Origin: Prochlorococcus sp. scB243_495K23
GTDB taxonomy: Bacteria > Cyanobacteriota > Cyanobacteriia > PCC-6307 > Cyanobiaceae
Assembly (NCBI GenBank): GCA_000635495.1
Contig: JFLW01000084.1
Span: forward strand, 1 to 64,000
Direction: 5' to 3'
DNA: 64,000 nt
How positions within the stretch are numbered: position 1 is the stretch's first letter; the number at the start of each line of letters is the position of its first letter. The notes beneath the pieces are model-generated. The model saw only the letters and a list, made by a program, of their open reading frames with translations. It made no database searches and was not told where the DNA came from. Positions 44,805 to 56,047 of the stretch are shown piece after piece. The translations under genes were made by a program, and so were the position numbers.

Positions 44805-45383
44805 ATGTTAAAAATCACAAAGAAACATACTTTAAATCTTAAAATTTTAGGATTTTTTATTATTCCCTCAATTTTAGTTTCAACTCCATTTTTTAATAAC
44901 ATCCAAGATGCTAAAGCGGGGTTGGAATTCCAGTGGGATCAAGACGATAATTTTAGAAGATTAAAGTGGTTTCAAAAAGAAAATAGAAGGAGATTTAGAA
45001 ATAAAATTTATTTTTTCTTTAGGCCATCTGATAGAAGAACTGATCTCTTAAAAATTAATCTAGCAATTCCTAAGACCTTTAAATCCACTCTAAATAATGA
45101 AAAAATTAGTTTTTGCAAAGTAAAAATAGGTGGTTTTGAGGGTAGAACTAAATGCTTAGAAGAAATTCCAGCTGATTTCGAAATCAAGACTGATGAATCA
45201 GGCTTACGTTCATTAGATATTTTCCCGTACAGCCCAATTCCCTCTAACAAAGAAAGTTATGCGATTGTCTTTAAAATTTTTAATCCAAAAAAATCAGGTC
45301 TATATCAATTTCATTCATTTGGGCAACCAAAAGGAAAATCATTTTCAAGTTATATAGGAAGCTGGACTATTGTGATCGATTAA
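44805..45383 (+). CDS. DUF2808-family exported protein
   Basis: A 192-residue protein with a signal-type N-terminus (KILGFFIIPSILVSTPFF, then NNIQDAKA as a cleavage region). The mature part is rich in basic residues early (FRRLKWFQKENRRRFRNKIY) and ends SYIGSWTIVID, like DUF2808 proteins of cyanobacteria. The role is unknown; probably periplasmic. Confidence 0.75.
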   Translation: MLKITKKHTLNLKILGFFIIPSILVSTPFFNNIQDAKAGLEFQWDQDDNFRRLKWFQKENRRRFRNKIYFFFRPSDRRTDLLKINLAIPKTFKSTLNNEKISFCKVKIGGFEGRTKCLEEIPADFEIKTDESGLRSLDIFPYSPIPSNKESYAIVFKIFNPKKSGLYQFHSFGQPKGKSFSSYIGSWTIVID

Positions 45384-45413
45384 ATGATAAATTAAAAAAG
45401 GATATTTAAACAA

Positions 45414-45551
45414 ATGACTAAAAGAACTTTTGGCGGAACTTCAAGAAAAAGAAAACGTGTATCTGGTTTTAGAGTAAGAATGCGTTCTCATACAGGTAGA
45501 AGAGTTATAAAAAGTAGAAGACAAAAAGGTAGAGAAAGAATTGCTGTATAA
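45414..45551 (+). CDS. rpmH: Ribosomal protein L34
   Basis: A 45-residue, very basic protein: [20 protein letters not shown], then [20 protein letters not shown]. This is the complete L34 signature. It is followed 12 nt later by rnpA, the nearly universal pairing. Confidence 0.97.
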
Positions 45552-45563
45552 ATTCTAATTTAA

Positions 45564-45950
45564 ATGGCCTTACCCAAGGATATGCGTTTAAAAGGTCACA
45601 GGACTTTTAATTATATTTATAAAAATTCCAAAACATATCATGGGGAATTAATGACATTTAAAGTTGCAAGATCTAATCCAGCAATACTCTTAACCCATAA
45701 ATTCAAAAGTAACTCAAACAATTTTAGGGTTGCAATTGCTATTAGCAAAAAAGTTTCAAAAAAAGCTGTAGTAAGAAACAAATTAAGAAGAATTCTGCAA
45801 GAGTGGTTATTAACAAACATTCAAAAAATTAATAACCACAAACCTTATTGGTTACTTGTTAACCTTAAATTTGGGGATTTCTACAATGATAAAAGTAAAC
45901 TTTTGGAGGAATTTCAAAAATTAATGTTCAAATCTCGTCTAATCAAATGA
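45564..45950 (+). CDS. rnpA: Ribonuclease P protein component
   Basis: A 128-residue basic protein that assists the catalytic RNA in tRNA 5' maturation. LPKDMRLKGHRTFNYIYKNS at the N-terminus and the RNR motif region SKKVSKKAVVRNKLRRILQE identify it. Its stop overlaps the PH-domain gene by 4 nt. Confidence 0.96.
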   Translation: MALPKDMRLKGHRTFNYIYKNSKTYHGELMTFKVARSNPAILLTHKFKSNSNNFRVAIAISKKVSKKAVVRNKLRRILQEWLLTNIQKINNHKPYWLLVNLKFGDFYNDKSKLLEEFQKLMFKSRLIK

Positions 45951-46360
45951 TTAACATGAATGAAGAAACCTTTTATGAAGGTGGTCCTGCTAAAAGTGAT
46001 TTAATAATAAATCTATTAGCAGGAATCACTATACTTGGCTTGCCATTTACCTTCGCCGCAATAGTTAGAGCATTGTGGTTGAGATATAAAATTACAAACA
46101 AAAGAATTACAATTGAGGGTGGCTGGTTTGGCAAGAACAAAACACAAGTCTCATTAAGTAATATTGAAGAAATTAGATCTATTCCAAGGGGATTCGGTTC
46201 ATATGGTGACATGGTTCTTATTCTTAACGATGGATCAAAGGTTGAAATGAAATCATTACCTTTGTTCAGAGAAAAGCAAAAATTTATTGAAGAAAATATA
46301 AATAAAAGATCACAAATACCTAATCTCAACGAGGTAGAAGGATTTGCTACTAAATCCTAA
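45947..46360 (+). CDS. PH-domain (bPH_2-type) membrane protein
   Basis: A 137-residue protein with a hydrophobic segment (LIINLLAGITILGLPFTFAAI) followed by a PH-like beta domain: RYKITNKRITIEGGWFGKNK, VSLSNIEEIRSIPRGFGSYG and GDMVLILNDGSKVEMKSLP. The family is membrane-anchored and of unclear role. In cyanobacteria it sits, as here, between rnpA and yidC, suggesting a link with membrane protein insertion. Confidence 0.85.
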   Translation: MINMNEETFYEGGPAKSDLIINLLAGITILGLPFTFAAIVRALWLRYKITNKRITIEGGWFGKNKTQVSLSNIEEIRSIPRGFGSYGDMVLILNDGSKVEMKSLPLFREKQKFIEENINKRSQIPNLNEVEGFATKS

Positions 46361-46432
46361 ATAAATTAATTACAAAAATCTTTTTTTCCTGTAAAATAAA
46401 ATGTCTAGTAAAATTACACTCTCTTTAACATC

Positions 46433-47575
46433 GTGATAGGGTTCATTTCTGAAAAACTACTTATCCCGATTCTAGATTTTTTCTACGGTTTAGTCCCTAG
46501 TTATGGTTTAGCGATTGTTGCATTGACAGTCGTGATTAGAATTGCACTTTTTCCTCTAAGCGCTGGTTCCATTAGAAGCGCAAGGAGAATGAAGATTGCC
46601 CAACCAGTAATGCAAAAAAGACAAGCAGAAATAAAATCTAAGTTTTCAGGTGATCCAAAAAAACAGCAAGAAGAACTTGGAAAATTAATGAATGAATTTG
46701 GCAGCCCCCTCGCAGGTTGCCTTCCCTTGATCGTCCAAATGCCGGTGCTATTCGCATTGTTTGCAACCCTAAGAGGCTCTCCATTCGCTGATGTCCCATA
46801 TAACATAAATCTCAAGGTCGTCCCACAAGATCAAGTTGCAGCTATCGATCCAAAACCTTATAAGTCACCACGACACTCTATATTCATTACAGAAAAATCA
46901 CATTTTCCTATAGTAGCAACTATATCTAGTGGAACAAAATTAGGCACAGAAGAATCAATAAAAGTAAATTTACAAACAACAAATGGTAATAGCTATTCAG
47001 AAGTTTTATCTAAATACGACAACGGATCTAAATTCCTCCCCACTTGGAAGGTCTCCAAAGGGGCTGAAAATCTGAAAGTTTCCCAAGACGGTACAGTAAC
47101 AGCAATTAAACCTGGAGATGCAACAATCGAGGCTAAAATCCCTGGTTTAGCTGCAAAAAGTGGTTTCTTATTTATTAAAGCTCTTGGTCAAGTTGGTTTT
47201 TATGTAGATGGGGCAATTAATTGGGATATTGCTGCATTAGTAGGTGCCTTTGGATTAACCTTACTTCTCTCTCAAGTTTTATCAAGTCAGGGGATGCCTG
47301 CGAATCCACAGCAATCAACAGCAAATAAAATTACACCAGTTATGATAACTGGAATGTTTCTGTTTTTTCCACTACCAGCTGGAGTCTTGCTCTACATGGT
47401 TGTTGCAAATATTTTCCAGGCATTTCAGACTTTTCTGCTCAATAAAGAAGCTCTCCCTGAGAATCTACAGAAAATTTTGGATCAACAACTATTAGCAAAA
47501 AATGAAGTAATAACAACTTCAGCTTCAACTATTTCAGATAAAAGATTGCCTTTCGAACCTAACAGTAAAAAATAG
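46433..47575 (+). CDS. yidC: Membrane protein insertase YidC/Alb3 with a lumenal Ig-like insertion
   Basis: 380 residues from GTG 46433. Helices: about 10-30 ([20 protein letters not shown]), about 100-125 ([20 protein letters not shown]), about 260-285 and about 300-335 ([20 protein letters not shown]), with the basic [14 protein letters not shown] loop in the first cytoplasmic segment. Between helices two and three, about 190-245, lies a BIG2-like sequence ([19 protein letters not shown], then [15 protein letters not shown]). It inserts thylakoid and plasma membrane proteins, for example photosystem subunits. Confidence 0.94.
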   Translation: MIGFISEKLLIPILDFFYGLVPSYGLAIVALTVVIRIALFPLSAGSIRSARRMKIAQPVMQKRQAEIKSKFSGDPKKQQEELGKLMNEFGSPLAGCLPLIVQMPVLFALFATLRGSPFADVPYNINLKVVPQDQVAAIDPKPYKSPRHSIFITEKSHFPIVATISSGTKLGTEESIKVNLQTTNGNSYSEVLSKYDNGSKFLPTWKVSKGAENLKVSQDGTVTAIKPGDATIEAKIPGLAAKSGFLFIKALGQVGFYVDGAINWDIAALVGAFGLTLLLSQVLSSQGMPANPQQSTANKITPVMITGMFLFFPLPAGVLLYMVVANIFQAFQTFLLNKEALPENLQKILDQQLLAKNEVITTSASTISDKRLPFEPNSKK

Positions 47576-47590
47576 TCTTAATTTTAAATA

Positions 47591-49057
47591 ATGAATTCTT
47601 GGTGTAGAAATTTAGAATTGCTTATAAAATCAAGAACCTCATTAATATGGATCAGGACTAAAGAAGAGGAAAGATTAGAAAAATTAGTTAATTTTTCTTG
47701 TGAAAGACTAAATATAAAAAGATTAGTTTCCTGGGATTGTGTTAGCGGTATAAAAGGATTAATTAATGAAGAAGGTAAATTTTCTAATAATCCGTTAGGG
47801 GTACTTACTTGGCTAAAAGAACTAAATTCTGAAGTTTCAACAGTTTTATTAGTTAAAGATTTTCATAAATTTTATGATGATCCATCTATCAATAGAACTA
47901 TTAAAGAACTATCCTCAGCACTTAAAAAAACTACTCATAATTTAATTATTAGTTCTCATTTATTTCCATCATCAGAAGAGTTGGATGAATTAATGGCAAT
48001 TCTAAATTTACCTTTACCTGATCAAAGAGAATTGAAAAATCTAATAAAACAAATTGCTAACAATACCAATTCAAATCTAGAGGAACAGGATTTAAACGAA
48101 CTTTCTATAGCTTCAAGTGGACTTACCGAAATGAAAGTAAAGCAAGTCACAGCAAAGGCCCTTGCTCAAAGAGGGAAAATAAGTAAAGAAGATATTAAAG
48201 ATATTCTTGAAGAGAAAAAACAAGTAATCGCCAGAAGTGAAATTTTAGAATTTTTCGATGCTAAATCAAGTCAAGATGATATTGGGGGGTTAAATGTTTT
48301 AAAAGTTTGGCTTAATCAAAGATATAGGGCCTTTTCTAAAGAAGCTAGAGACTATGGATTACCTATTCCCAAGGGAGTCTTACTCGTTGGAGCTCAAGGT
48401 ACAGGGAAATCTCTAACCGCAAAATCAATTTCTAAGAGTTGGTCGATGCCGCTGCTTAGGCTTGATGTTGGAAGACTATTTTCAAGCCTTGTTGGTTCAA
48501 GCGAGGCAAGAACAAGAGAAGCAATATTAAGAGCCGAGGCAATGTCTCCTTGTATCCTTTGGATCGATGAAATTGACAAAGGCTTTGGTGGCGATGCTAG
48601 AAGTGATGGAGGTACGAGTCAAAGGGTTTTGGCAAGTTTGCTAACTTGGATGGCTGAAAAAGAATCCGCCGTATTTGTCATAGCTACAGCTAATGCTATA
48701 GATAAGCTTCCTGCTGAATTATTAAGAAAAGGTAGATTTGATGAGATATTTTTTCTTGATTTACCAAATTCTGAAGAAAGATTAAGTATTCTGGATTTGC
48801 ATTTAAAAAAAAGAAGGCCAAGTTACAGTTTTCCTCTTTCCACTATCATCGATAGAACAGATGGGTTCTCAGGTGCAGAACTTGAACAAGCAGTGATTGA
48901 AGGGATGCATATTTCATTCTCTGAAAATAGAGAACTTATGGAGAAAGATTTAATAAAGGCAGTTTCTGAATTAGTTCCATTATCTAGAACAGCTAAGGAG
49001 CAAATTAATTTACTAAAAGAATGGTCAGCTACTGGGCGTGCTCGATACGCATCATAA
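47591..49057 (+). CDS. ycf46: AAA-type ATPase Ycf46
   Basis: A 488-residue single-AAA ATPase. The N-terminal 230 residues lack a known domain. Walker A is VGAQGTGKSLTAKSISKSW, Walker B CILWIDEIDKGF, sensor-1 VIATANAIDKLP and the arginine finger LLRKGRFDEIFFLDLP. Orthologues are conserved in cyanobacteria and plastids; a role in CO2 response has been reported for Synechocystis. The gene is 15 nt after yidC. Confidence 0.92.
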   Translation: MNSWCRNLELLIKSRTSLIWIRTKEEERLEKLVNFSCERLNIKRLVSWDCVSGIKGLINEEGKFSNNPLGVLTWLKELNSEVSTVLLVKDFHKFYDDPSINRTIKELSSALKKTTHNLIISSHLFPSSEELDELMAILNLPLPDQRELKNLIKQIANNTNSNLEEQDLNELSIASSGLTEMKVKQVTAKALAQRGKISKEDIKDILEEKKQVIARSEILEFFDAKSSQDDIGGLNVLKVWLNQRYRAFSKEARDYGLPIPKGVLLVGAQGTGKSLTAKSISKSWSMPLLRLDVGRLFSSLVGSSEARTREAILRAEAMSPCILWIDEIDKGFGGDARSDGGTSQRVLASLLTWMAEKESAVFVIATANAIDKLPAELLRKGRFDEIFFLDLPNSEERLSILDLHLKKRRPSYSFPLSTIIDRTDGFSGAELEQAVIEGMHISFSENRELMEKDLIKAVSELVPLSRTAKEQINLLKEWSATGRARYAS

Positions 49058-49178
49058 CTAAAAAAATTATCTAAAAATACTCCGTAAGTTAGGAAACATT
49101 AATTTAGTTAATTTTTAGTCAAAAATGCCTAATATTGAATTTAGATTAACTATTTTAATTAAGGTATAAAAAAAAATA

Positions 49179-50456
49179 GTGTTAGATCAAAAATTAATAA
49201 GAGAAAATCCAACTTTAGTTGAAGAAAGTTTATCCCTGAGAGGAAAAGTTTTTAATATTTCCCAAATACAAGAATTAACTCTTCAAAAAAAAGAAATTGA
49301 TATAGAAATATCCAGTCTCCAATCTGAGAGCAAAAAATTAAGTAAATTGATCGGTCAAGAAATCAACAAATCTAAAAACAATGATTCTCCAGAAGTAAAT
49401 AAGTTAAAAATAAAAGGAAATGAATACAGAACAAAAATTGCAGAATTTGAAGAAAAAAAAAGAACCTTAGATAAAAATATACACAATGAAATTTGTAATT
49501 TACCAAATTTACCTAGCAAAGATACTCCTATTGGAAAAGATGAAAGTCATAATGTCGAAGTAAAAACTTGGGGAGATCCGTTAGTATCAGAAAATCTTAA
49601 ATCTCACTGGGAAATAGGCGAAAGTCTTAATCTTTTTGACTCTGTCAAATCAACTAAAATATCAAAAAGTCGTTTTATTACACTTATTGGCAATGGGGCC
49701 AGATTAGAGAGAGCATTAATAAATTTTATGCTCGACATGCACACTAGCAATGGATATTTAGAGTTAATGCCTCCAGCTTTAGTGAATTCAGAAAGTCTTA
49801 CCGGATCTGGTCAATTACCTAAATTTTCAAATGAAAGTTTTAAGTGTTCTAATGACGACCTGTGGCTTTCTCCCACTGCTGAAGTTCCACTAACTGCTTT
49901 TCATAGGAATGATATTATTGATTCCAAGCAATTACCCCTTAAGTATGTTGCATATAGCCCATGCTTTAGGAGAGAAGCTGGAAGTTATGGAAGGGATACA
50001 AAAGGTTTAATAAGACTTCATCAATTTAATAAAGTTGAACTATATTGGTTTTGTGAACCAAGTAAATCTATTGAAGCTCATAAAAAGATCACTTTAGATG
50101 CAGAAAGTATTTTAAAAAAGCTCAATCTACCTTACAGATTAGTTGATATTTGTACTGGAGACTTAGGTTTTTCTTCAAGCAGAACTTTTGATCTTGAAGT
50201 CTGGCTACCAAGTGGTAAATCTTATAGGGAAATTTCAAGTTGTAGTAACTGTTTAGACTTTCAAGCCCGCAGATCATCGATAAGAGCAAAAATTGATAAA
50301 AAAAATACATATCTGCACACCTTAAATGGTAGTGGGCTTGCGATTGGAAGAACTATGGCTGCTATTCTTGAGAATGGCCAGCAAAGAGATGGGAGCGTAA
50401 AAATTCCAGATGCCTTAGTGCCATATTTTGGATCAAATATTTTAAAAACTGCTTAA
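49179..50456 (+). CDS. serS: Seryl-tRNA synthetase
   Basis: Class II synthetase, 425 residues from GTG 49179 ([11 protein letters not shown]). The N-terminal coiled coil (about 30-100) reaches out to the long variable arm of tRNA-Ser. Catalytic motifs: motif 2 [20 protein letters not shown] and motif 3 [18 protein letters not shown]. It also charges the tRNA-Ser found at 31172. Confidence 0.96.
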   Translation: MLDQKLIRENPTLVEESLSLRGKVFNISQIQELTLQKKEIDIEISSLQSESKKLSKLIGQEINKSKNNDSPEVNKLKIKGNEYRTKIAEFEEKKRTLDKNIHNEICNLPNLPSKDTPIGKDESHNVEVKTWGDPLVSENLKSHWEIGESLNLFDSVKSTKISKSRFITLIGNGARLERALINFMLDMHTSNGYLELMPPALVNSESLTGSGQLPKFSNESFKCSNDDLWLSPTAEVPLTAFHRNDIIDSKQLPLKYVAYSPCFRREAGSYGRDTKGLIRLHQFNKVELYWFCEPSKSIEAHKKITLDAESILKKLNLPYRLVDICTGDLGFSSSRTFDLEVWLPSGKSYREISSCSNCLDFQARRSSIRAKIDKKNTYLHTLNGSGLAIGRTMAAILENGQQRDGSVKIPDALVPYFGSNILKTA

Positions 50457-50465
50457 TATATTTAA

Positions 50466-51545
50466 ATGAACGTTTTAACCTCAATCACAGTTCTGGGATT
50501 TCTCATTTTTTTTCATGAGATGGGGCATTTTCTTGCGGCAATTTTGCAAGGTATCTATGTTGATGGATTTTCAATTGGTTTTGGACCATCAATAATTCAA
50601 AAAAGATATAAAAACATAACCTATTCACTTAGAGCCTTTCCATTAGGGGGCTTTGTTTCATTCCCTGATGAAGAAATAAATAATATTGACCCTAAAGATC
50701 CAAATCTTTTAAAGAATAGGCCAATTATACAAAGAGTAATTGTTATATCTGCTGGGGTATTTGCTAACTTGATTCTTGCCTATACTATTTTGATTGTAAA
50801 TGTTACTACTATTGGAATTCCATTTGATCCAGATCCTGGTATTTTAGTTTTGGCTACTCAGCAAGAGAAGGCTGCTTCTCTTGCTGGATTACAAGCTGGA
50901 GATAAAATCTTAAAAATTGAAAGCAAGACGCTAGGAGTTGGCGATCAAGCAGTTTCTGCTTTAGTAAAAGAGATTCAAAATTCATCAGAGAATCCAATTT
51001 CGATAACTATTGATAGAGATGGAGTTCTTAAAGATATAACTTTGGTCCCAAAAAATATTGATGGGAAGGGTACAATTGGCGCTCAACTACAACCTAATAT
51101 AAAAAAAGAGACTAAAAAGACAAAAAACATATTCGAACTTTTTAAATACACTAATAATGAATTTTCATCACTTTTGGTAAAAACAATACAAGGTTATAAA
51201 GGATTAATTACAAATTTCTCCTCTACAGCTCAACAATTAAGTGGGCCCGTAAAAATCGTTGAAATTGGTGCTCAATTATCACAACAAGGAGGAACTGGAA
51301 TACTATTATTTGCCGCACTAATTTCCATAAATTTAGCAGTTCTAAATTCTTTGCCCTTACCACTACTAGATGGGGGACAGCTTGTTTTCACTTTGATTGA
51401 ATGTTTTAGAGGAAAACCAGTCCCAGTTAAGGTCCAAATGGTGGTTACTCAATCAAGTTTCTTTCTTTTAGTTGGACTTAGTGTTCTCCTCATAATAAGG
51501 GATACTAGTCAACTTTTAATAGTACAAAGATTATTAAACCAATAA
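50466..51545 (+). CDS. rseP: Site-2 protease-type zinc metalloprotease RseP
   Basis: Intramembrane metalloprotease, 359 residues. HEMGH in the first helix (FLIFFHEMGHFLAAIL) gives the zinc site; a PDZ domain lies about 125-200 (AASLAGLQAGDKILKIESK); the last helices carry SLPLPLLDGGQL with the LDG motif. It processes membrane-bound regulators; the substrate in this genome is unknown. It starts 9 nt after serS. Confidence 0.94.
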   Translation: MNVLTSITVLGFLIFFHEMGHFLAAILQGIYVDGFSIGFGPSIIQKRYKNITYSLRAFPLGGFVSFPDEEINNIDPKDPNLLKNRPIIQRVIVISAGVFANLILAYTILIVNVTTIGIPFDPDPGILVLATQQEKAASLAGLQAGDKILKIESKTLGVGDQAVSALVKEIQNSSENPISITIDRDGVLKDITLVPKNIDGKGTIGAQLQPNIKKETKKTKNIFELFKYTNNEFSSLLVKTIQGYKGLITNFSSTAQQLSGPVKIVEIGAQLSQQGGTGILLFAALISINLAVLNSLPLPLLDGGQLVFTLIECFRGKPVPVKVQMVVTQSSFFLLVGLSVLLIIRDTSQLLIVQRLLNQ

Positions 51546-51607
51546 ATATATTTTTAAAATTGTTATCCAAGCTGTTAAAATAAAGAGATCTTTAGAAATT
51601 CTATTAA

Positions 51608-51910
51608 ATGGCCAAAAAGTCCATGATTGCGAGAGAAGTCAAACGCAAAAAACTTGTACAGAAATATGCTGCAAAAAGAAAATCATTATTAGATGAATTC
51701 AATGCTGCAAAAGACCCAATGGAAAGATTAGAAATACATAGAAAGATACAGGGTCTACCTAGAAACTCTGCCCCAAACAGAGTCAGGAATAGATGTTGGG
51801 CAACTGGCAAACCAAGAGGAGTATACAGAGATTTTGGTCTTTGCAGGAATCAGTTGAGACAAAGAGCTCATAATGGTGAGCTCCCTGGAGTAGTTAAATC
51901 AAGTTGGTAG
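51608..51910 (+). CDS. rpsN: Ribosomal protein S14
   Basis: A 100-residue protein: [16 protein letters not shown], then [35 protein letters not shown] and [11 protein letters not shown]. It is the C-minus (zinc-free) long form; the CxxC pairs of the short form are absent. It lies between rseP and pnp. Confidence 0.96.
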   Translation: MAKKSMIAREVKRKKLVQKYAAKRKSLLDEFNAAKDPMERLEIHRKIQGLPRNSAPNRVRNRCWATGKPRGVYRDFGLCRNQLRQRAHNGELPGVVKSSW

Positions 51911-52082
51911 TACGAGTAAATTTTTTTGTACCTTTAATTTCTACCGTAAAATAAAAAATTAGACAAATTAACACTCAATTTTTGAACAAATTTAAGAATT
52001 TTTATAGTTTATCTAAATAATTTACTCAATATGTCCCTATAAAATGTAAGAATAAATCATGTATAGATTAATAATTTAAAAA

Positions 52083-54248
52083 GTGGAAGGACAAAATAAG
52101 TCGATCACGTTTGACGGACGAGAGATACGACTAACTACAGGACTATATGCTCCTCAAGCAAATGGATCAGTAATGATTGAGTGTGGTGACACCTCTTTAT
52201 TAGTTACAGCAACAAAAACTACAAAAAAAGATTCTTCAGACTTTCTACCTCTAATATGTGACTATGAGGAAAAATTATATGCTGCTGGAAGAATTCCCGG
52301 TGGTTTCATGAGGAGAGAAGGTCGCCCTCCAGAAAGAGCGACTTTAATAGCAAGATTGATTGACAGGCCAATGAGGCCACTTTTCCCTTCATGGATGCGA
52401 GACGAGATACAAATTGTTGCCTCTTGCCTTTCTCTTGATGAAAGAGTTCCAGCAGATGTTCTAGCTGTCACTGGAGCTTCAATAGCTACTTTACTTGGAG
52501 AGATTCCATTTTATGGGCCAATGGCTGCAGTTAGAGTTGGTCTCATAGGAGACGATTTCATCTTAAATCCAAGTTATAGAGAAATAGAAAAAGGCGATTT
52601 AGACATTGTTGTTGCAGGTTCACCTGAAGGCATTGTCATGATTGAGGCAGGCGCTAACCAGTTATCGGAGCAAGATACTATCGAAGCTATAGATTTTGGT
52701 TATGAAGCAGTTACTGAACTTATTAAATCTCAAGAAGATTTACTAAAAGATTTAGGAATAAAACAAATCAAACCCTCTGATCCTGAAGAGGATAAAACAT
52801 TACCTTCATATCTGGAAAAAAATTGCAGTAAAGCTATTGATCTGGTTCTTAAGAAATTTGATCAATCAAAAGAGGAGAGAGATCTTGAACTAGAAAAAAT
52901 TAAAACTGAAACCCAAAGCAAAATTGATTCTCTTAAAGATGATAATCAAGTAAAAGTTTTAACTTCAGAAAATGAAAAATTAATTCATTCCGACTTTAAA
53001 AAATTAACAAAAAAATTAATGAGGTCGCAAATCATAAATGAGGGGAAAAGAGTTGATGGAAGGGATCTCGATGAAGTTAGAAAAATATCAGCCTCTGCAG
53101 GAATTCTTCCAAAAAGAGTTCATGGTTCTGCATTATTCCAAAGAGGTTTAACCCAAGTTTTATCTACAACCACATTAGGTACTCCTAGTGATGCTCAAGA
53201 AATGGATGACCTTAATCCAAGCACTGAAAAAACTTATTTGCATCACTACAATTTCCCTCCTTATTCTGTGGGAGAAACAAGACCAATGAGAACTCCTGGT
53301 AGAAGAGAAATTGGCCATGGCGCATTAGCAGAGAGAGCAATAATCCCTGTATTACCTGGCAAAGAAACATTCCCTTATGTCCTAAGGGTAGTTAGCGAAG
53401 TTTTAAGTTCTAACGGATCAACTTCTATGGGATCTGTATGTGGAAGCACTCTTTCATTATTAGATGCTGGAGTTCCTCTAAAAGCACCTGTAAGTGGTAC
53501 TGCTATGGGTTTAATCAAAGAAGGTAAAGAAGTTCGAATTCTTACAGATATTCAAGGAATTGAAGACTTTCTTGGAGACATGGATTTTAAGGTTGCTGGC
53601 ACTGATAAAGGAATTACAGCGTTACAAATGGATATGAAAATTACAGGTTTACCAGTTTCTATTATTTCTGATGCGATTAAAAAAGCTCGTCCTGCAAGAT
53701 TACATATACTAGAAAAGATGCAAGCAGCAATAGACAAGCCTCAAGAATCACTTTCTCCTCATGCTCCCAGATTATTAAGCTTTAGAATTGACCCTGAGCT
53801 CATAGGAACAGTTATTGGACCCGGCGGAAGAACTATTAAAGGAATCACTGAAAGAACTAATACAAAAATAGATATAGAAGATGGAGGAATTGTTACAATT
53901 GCTTCTCATGATGGAGCTGCTGCAGAAGAAGCTCAAAGGATAATTGAAGGGTTAACACGCAAGGTACATGAAGGTGAGATCTTTTCTGGTGTTGTAACAA
54001 GAATAATTCCTATAGGTGCTTTCGTAGAAATATTGCCTGGAAAAGAAGGGATGGTTCACATATCCCAACTATCCGAAGCTAGAGTTGAGAGAGTCGAAGA
54101 TGTAGTTAGACAAGGAGACGAAGTAACAGTAAGAGTTAGAGAAATTGATAGCAGAGGAAGAATTAATCTTACCTTGAGAGGTGTAGGCCAAAATAATGGA
54201 ATGTCTTATCCTGAACCAACTCCAACTCCAGTAGCTCCACTAAATTAA
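52083..54248 (+). CDS. pnp: Polynucleotide phosphorylase
   Basis: Phosphorolytic 3'-5' exoribonuclease/polyadenylase, 721 residues from GTG 52083. Two RNase PH domains ([20 protein letters not shown]-like motif near 80; [19 protein letters not shown] near 400), then KH ([16 protein letters not shown], about 570) and S1 ([20 protein letters not shown], about 640) RNA-binding domains. The 172-nt AT-rich leader may be a target of autoregulation, but I see no definite hairpin. Confidence 0.97.
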   Translation: MEGQNKSITFDGREIRLTTGLYAPQANGSVMIECGDTSLLVTATKTTKKDSSDFLPLICDYEEKLYAAGRIPGGFMRREGRPPERATLIARLIDRPMRPLFPSWMRDEIQIVASCLSLDERVPADVLAVTGASIATLLGEIPFYGPMAAVRVGLIGDDFILNPSYREIEKGDLDIVVAGSPEGIVMIEAGANQLSEQDTIEAIDFGYEAVTELIKSQEDLLKDLGIKQIKPSDPEEDKTLPSYLEKNCSKAIDLVLKKFDQSKEERDLELEKIKTETQSKIDSLKDDNQVKVLTSENEKLIHSDFKKLTKKLMRSQIINEGKRVDGRDLDEVRKISASAGILPKRVHGSALFQRGLTQVLSTTTLGTPSDAQEMDDLNPSTEKTYLHHYNFPPYSVGETRPMRTPGRREIGHGALAERAIIPVLPGKETFPYVLRVVSEVLSSNGSTSMGSVCGSTLSLLDAGVPLKAPVSGTAMGLIKEGKEVRILTDIQGIEDFLGDMDFKVAGTDKGITALQMDMKITGLPVSIISDAIKKARPARLHILEKMQAAIDKPQESLSPHAPRLLSFRIDPELIGTVIGPGGRTIKGITERTNTKIDIEDGGIVTIASHDGAAAEEAQRIIEGLTRKVHEGEIFSGVVTRIIPIGAFVEILPGKEGMVHISQLSEARVERVEDVVRQGDEVTVRVREIDSRGRINLTLRGVGQNNGMSYPEPTPTPVAPLN

Positions 54249-54250
54249 GA

Positions 54251-55153
54251 CTAAATTGCATATAAATCATAATCCTTAATTATTTTCTTAATATCTAAAC
54301 AGATTTTTTCATGATTTAAGTTATCTTTTGTTGCGATTATGAGACCACGCTGCTCAAACATTAGCTTTCCGTAAGATAAATCTTCATTTTCTAAATTAGT
54401 GATTCTCCCCCCTGCGGCCTTTAAAATTGCCTCTGGGGCAGCAAAGTCCCAATCCTTTGGAGAGCTTTTGCCTGGCAAACTTAAAGATATGTAAATATCA
54501 GTTTCACCCCGAATAATTGAAGCAACTTTACACCCAATACTACCCATAACTATAACCTCTCTGAAGTTAATTTTTTGGACTATATTTTTTAATGTATTGT
54601 TGGCATGATTTCTACTATTTACTAAAATCATTTCTTGCAAAAGTTTGTTCTTTGAATTAGGAGTTTTTATTTTAGATCCGTCTCTCTTTTCACCCCAAGT
54701 CTTCTCTCCATCGGTAATCCACAATTCATCTTTTTCAGGTATCAAAACAATTCCAATATAAGGAATTTGCTTATAGTTCAATGCTAGATGCATAGCATAA
54801 TTACCTGTTCCCTGAATAAAATCTTTAGTCCCATCTAACGGATCAAGCACCCAAATCCAGTCAGCCTTAATATTGGAATTATTTGAATTAGACTTCACAT
54901 TTTCTTCGCTTAATATTCCCCAATTAATATCACTATATTTATCCTTAATTCTTTTAATTATCAATTCATTAACTTTTAAATCAACTATTGTAACTGGATC
55001 TTCTTTATTGTCGTTTTGTAAAATATTGCTTTTATAATTTGAATCTTTTAGAATTTTAGAGTATCCAAGCATAACTTCAGCTGCCTCCCAACTTAAAATC
55101 CTTAAGTCATTTATAAGAATATCCAAACTTACACCTGAAGGTAATTTAATCAT
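54251..55153 (-). CDS. cysQ: 3'(2'),5'-bisphosphate nucleotidase, CysQ-like (inositol monophosphatase family)
   Basis: 300 residues. The metal-site motif DPLDGTKDFIQGTGNYAMHL and the C-terminal KDWDFAAPEAILKAAGG identify the FIG/IMPase superfamily; KEDPVTIVDLKVNELI and WGILSEENV fit CysQ, which removes PAP from sulfate assimilation. IMPase activity cannot be excluded. Convergent with pnp, 2 nt apart. Confidence 0.9.
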   Translation of the reverse strand: MIKLPSGVSLDILINDLRILSWEAAEVMLGYSKILKDSNYKSNILQNDNKEDPVTIVDLKVNELIIKRIKDKYSDINWGILSEENVKSNSNNSNIKADWIWVLDPLDGTKDFIQGTGNYAMHLALNYKQIPYIGIVLIPEKDELWITDGEKTWGEKRDGSKIKTPNSKNKLLQEMILVNSRNHANNTLKNIVQKINFREVIVMGSIGCKVASIIRGETDIYISLSLPGKSSPKDWDFAAPEAILKAAGGRITNLENEDLSYGKLMFEQRGLIIATKDNLNHEKICLDIKKIIKDYDLYAI

Positions 55154-55156
55154 TAG

Positions 55157-56023
55157 ATGAATATTAAATACCCATCATCTCATAAAAATCCTGAACCTGA
55201 AAGCAGTGTCCTATATATTGTAGGAACACCTATAGGAAATTTAAATGATCTATCTTTTAGGGCTATCAATATTCTTAAAAATGTCTCTTTAATTGCATGC
55301 GAAGATACCAGGCAAACAAAAAAAATAATGAGCAAATTTGAATTTAGAAATAATCTTATTAGCTTTAATAAACATAATTCTGCGAATAAGATTCCGCAAT
55401 TAATAAATTATCTCCAATCAGGTAAATCAATTGCATTAGTCAGCGATGCTGGTATGCCGAGTATTTGTGATCCAGGAGAAGACTTAGTGAAAGAAGTTAA
55501 ATCAAGCAGAAAAAAAATAGTTTGTATTCCTGGACCATGTGCTGCACTGACTGCGTTAGTAACTAGTGGTTTACCATCTTCTAAATTCACATTCGAAGGT
55601 TTCCTTCCAAAAAAGAAAGCAGAAAGGGAAAAAATTCTTTCAGAAGTTAGTAAAAATGAAAAAACAACAATTATTTTTGAATCCCCTCATCGACTTATGA
55701 AACTATTAATTGATTTGAAGGAATTTTGTGGCGGAGAAAAAGAAATTCAAGTTTTTAGAGAATTAACAAAAAAATTTGAAGAACATATTGGTGATAATGT
55801 TAATGAAGTTATTAATTTTCTGGAAGGAAGAGAAATTCTTGGTGAAATAACAGTAGTAATTAAAGGAGTAAACAAAACGAAGAAGAATATTTTTTTTGAT
55901 GAATTAGAATTAAAGAAAGAACTTAATGAATTAATTAAAGCAGGACTAAGCTTATCAGCAGCATCAAAATACTTGGCAAAAAAAAATAATCTTACCAAAA
56001 ACTTAATTTATAATATCTATTAA
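55157..56023 (+). CDS. rsmI: 16S rRNA 2'-O-ribose C1402 methyltransferase
   Basis: A 288-residue tetrapyrrole-methylase-fold enzyme. LYIVGTPIGNLNDLSFRAIN and ACEDTRQTKKIM, then SDAGMPSICDPGEDLV and PGPCAALTALVTSGLP, are RsmI signatures. It is divergent from cysQ by 3 nt, so the promoters overlap the coding starts. Confidence 0.95.
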   Translation: MNIKYPSSHKNPEPESSVLYIVGTPIGNLNDLSFRAINILKNVSLIACEDTRQTKKIMSKFEFRNNLISFNKHNSANKIPQLINYLQSGKSIALVSDAGMPSICDPGEDLVKEVKSSRKKIVCIPGPCAALTALVTSGLPSSKFTFEGFLPKKKAEREKILSEVSKNEKTTIIFESPHRLMKLLIDLKEFCGGEKEIQVFRELTKKFEEHIGDNVNEVINFLEGREILGEITVVIKGVNKTKKNIFFDELELKKELNELIKAGLSLSAASKYLAKKNNLTKNLIYNIY

Positions 56024-56047
56024 GTTGATATATATTAAATCAAATTA

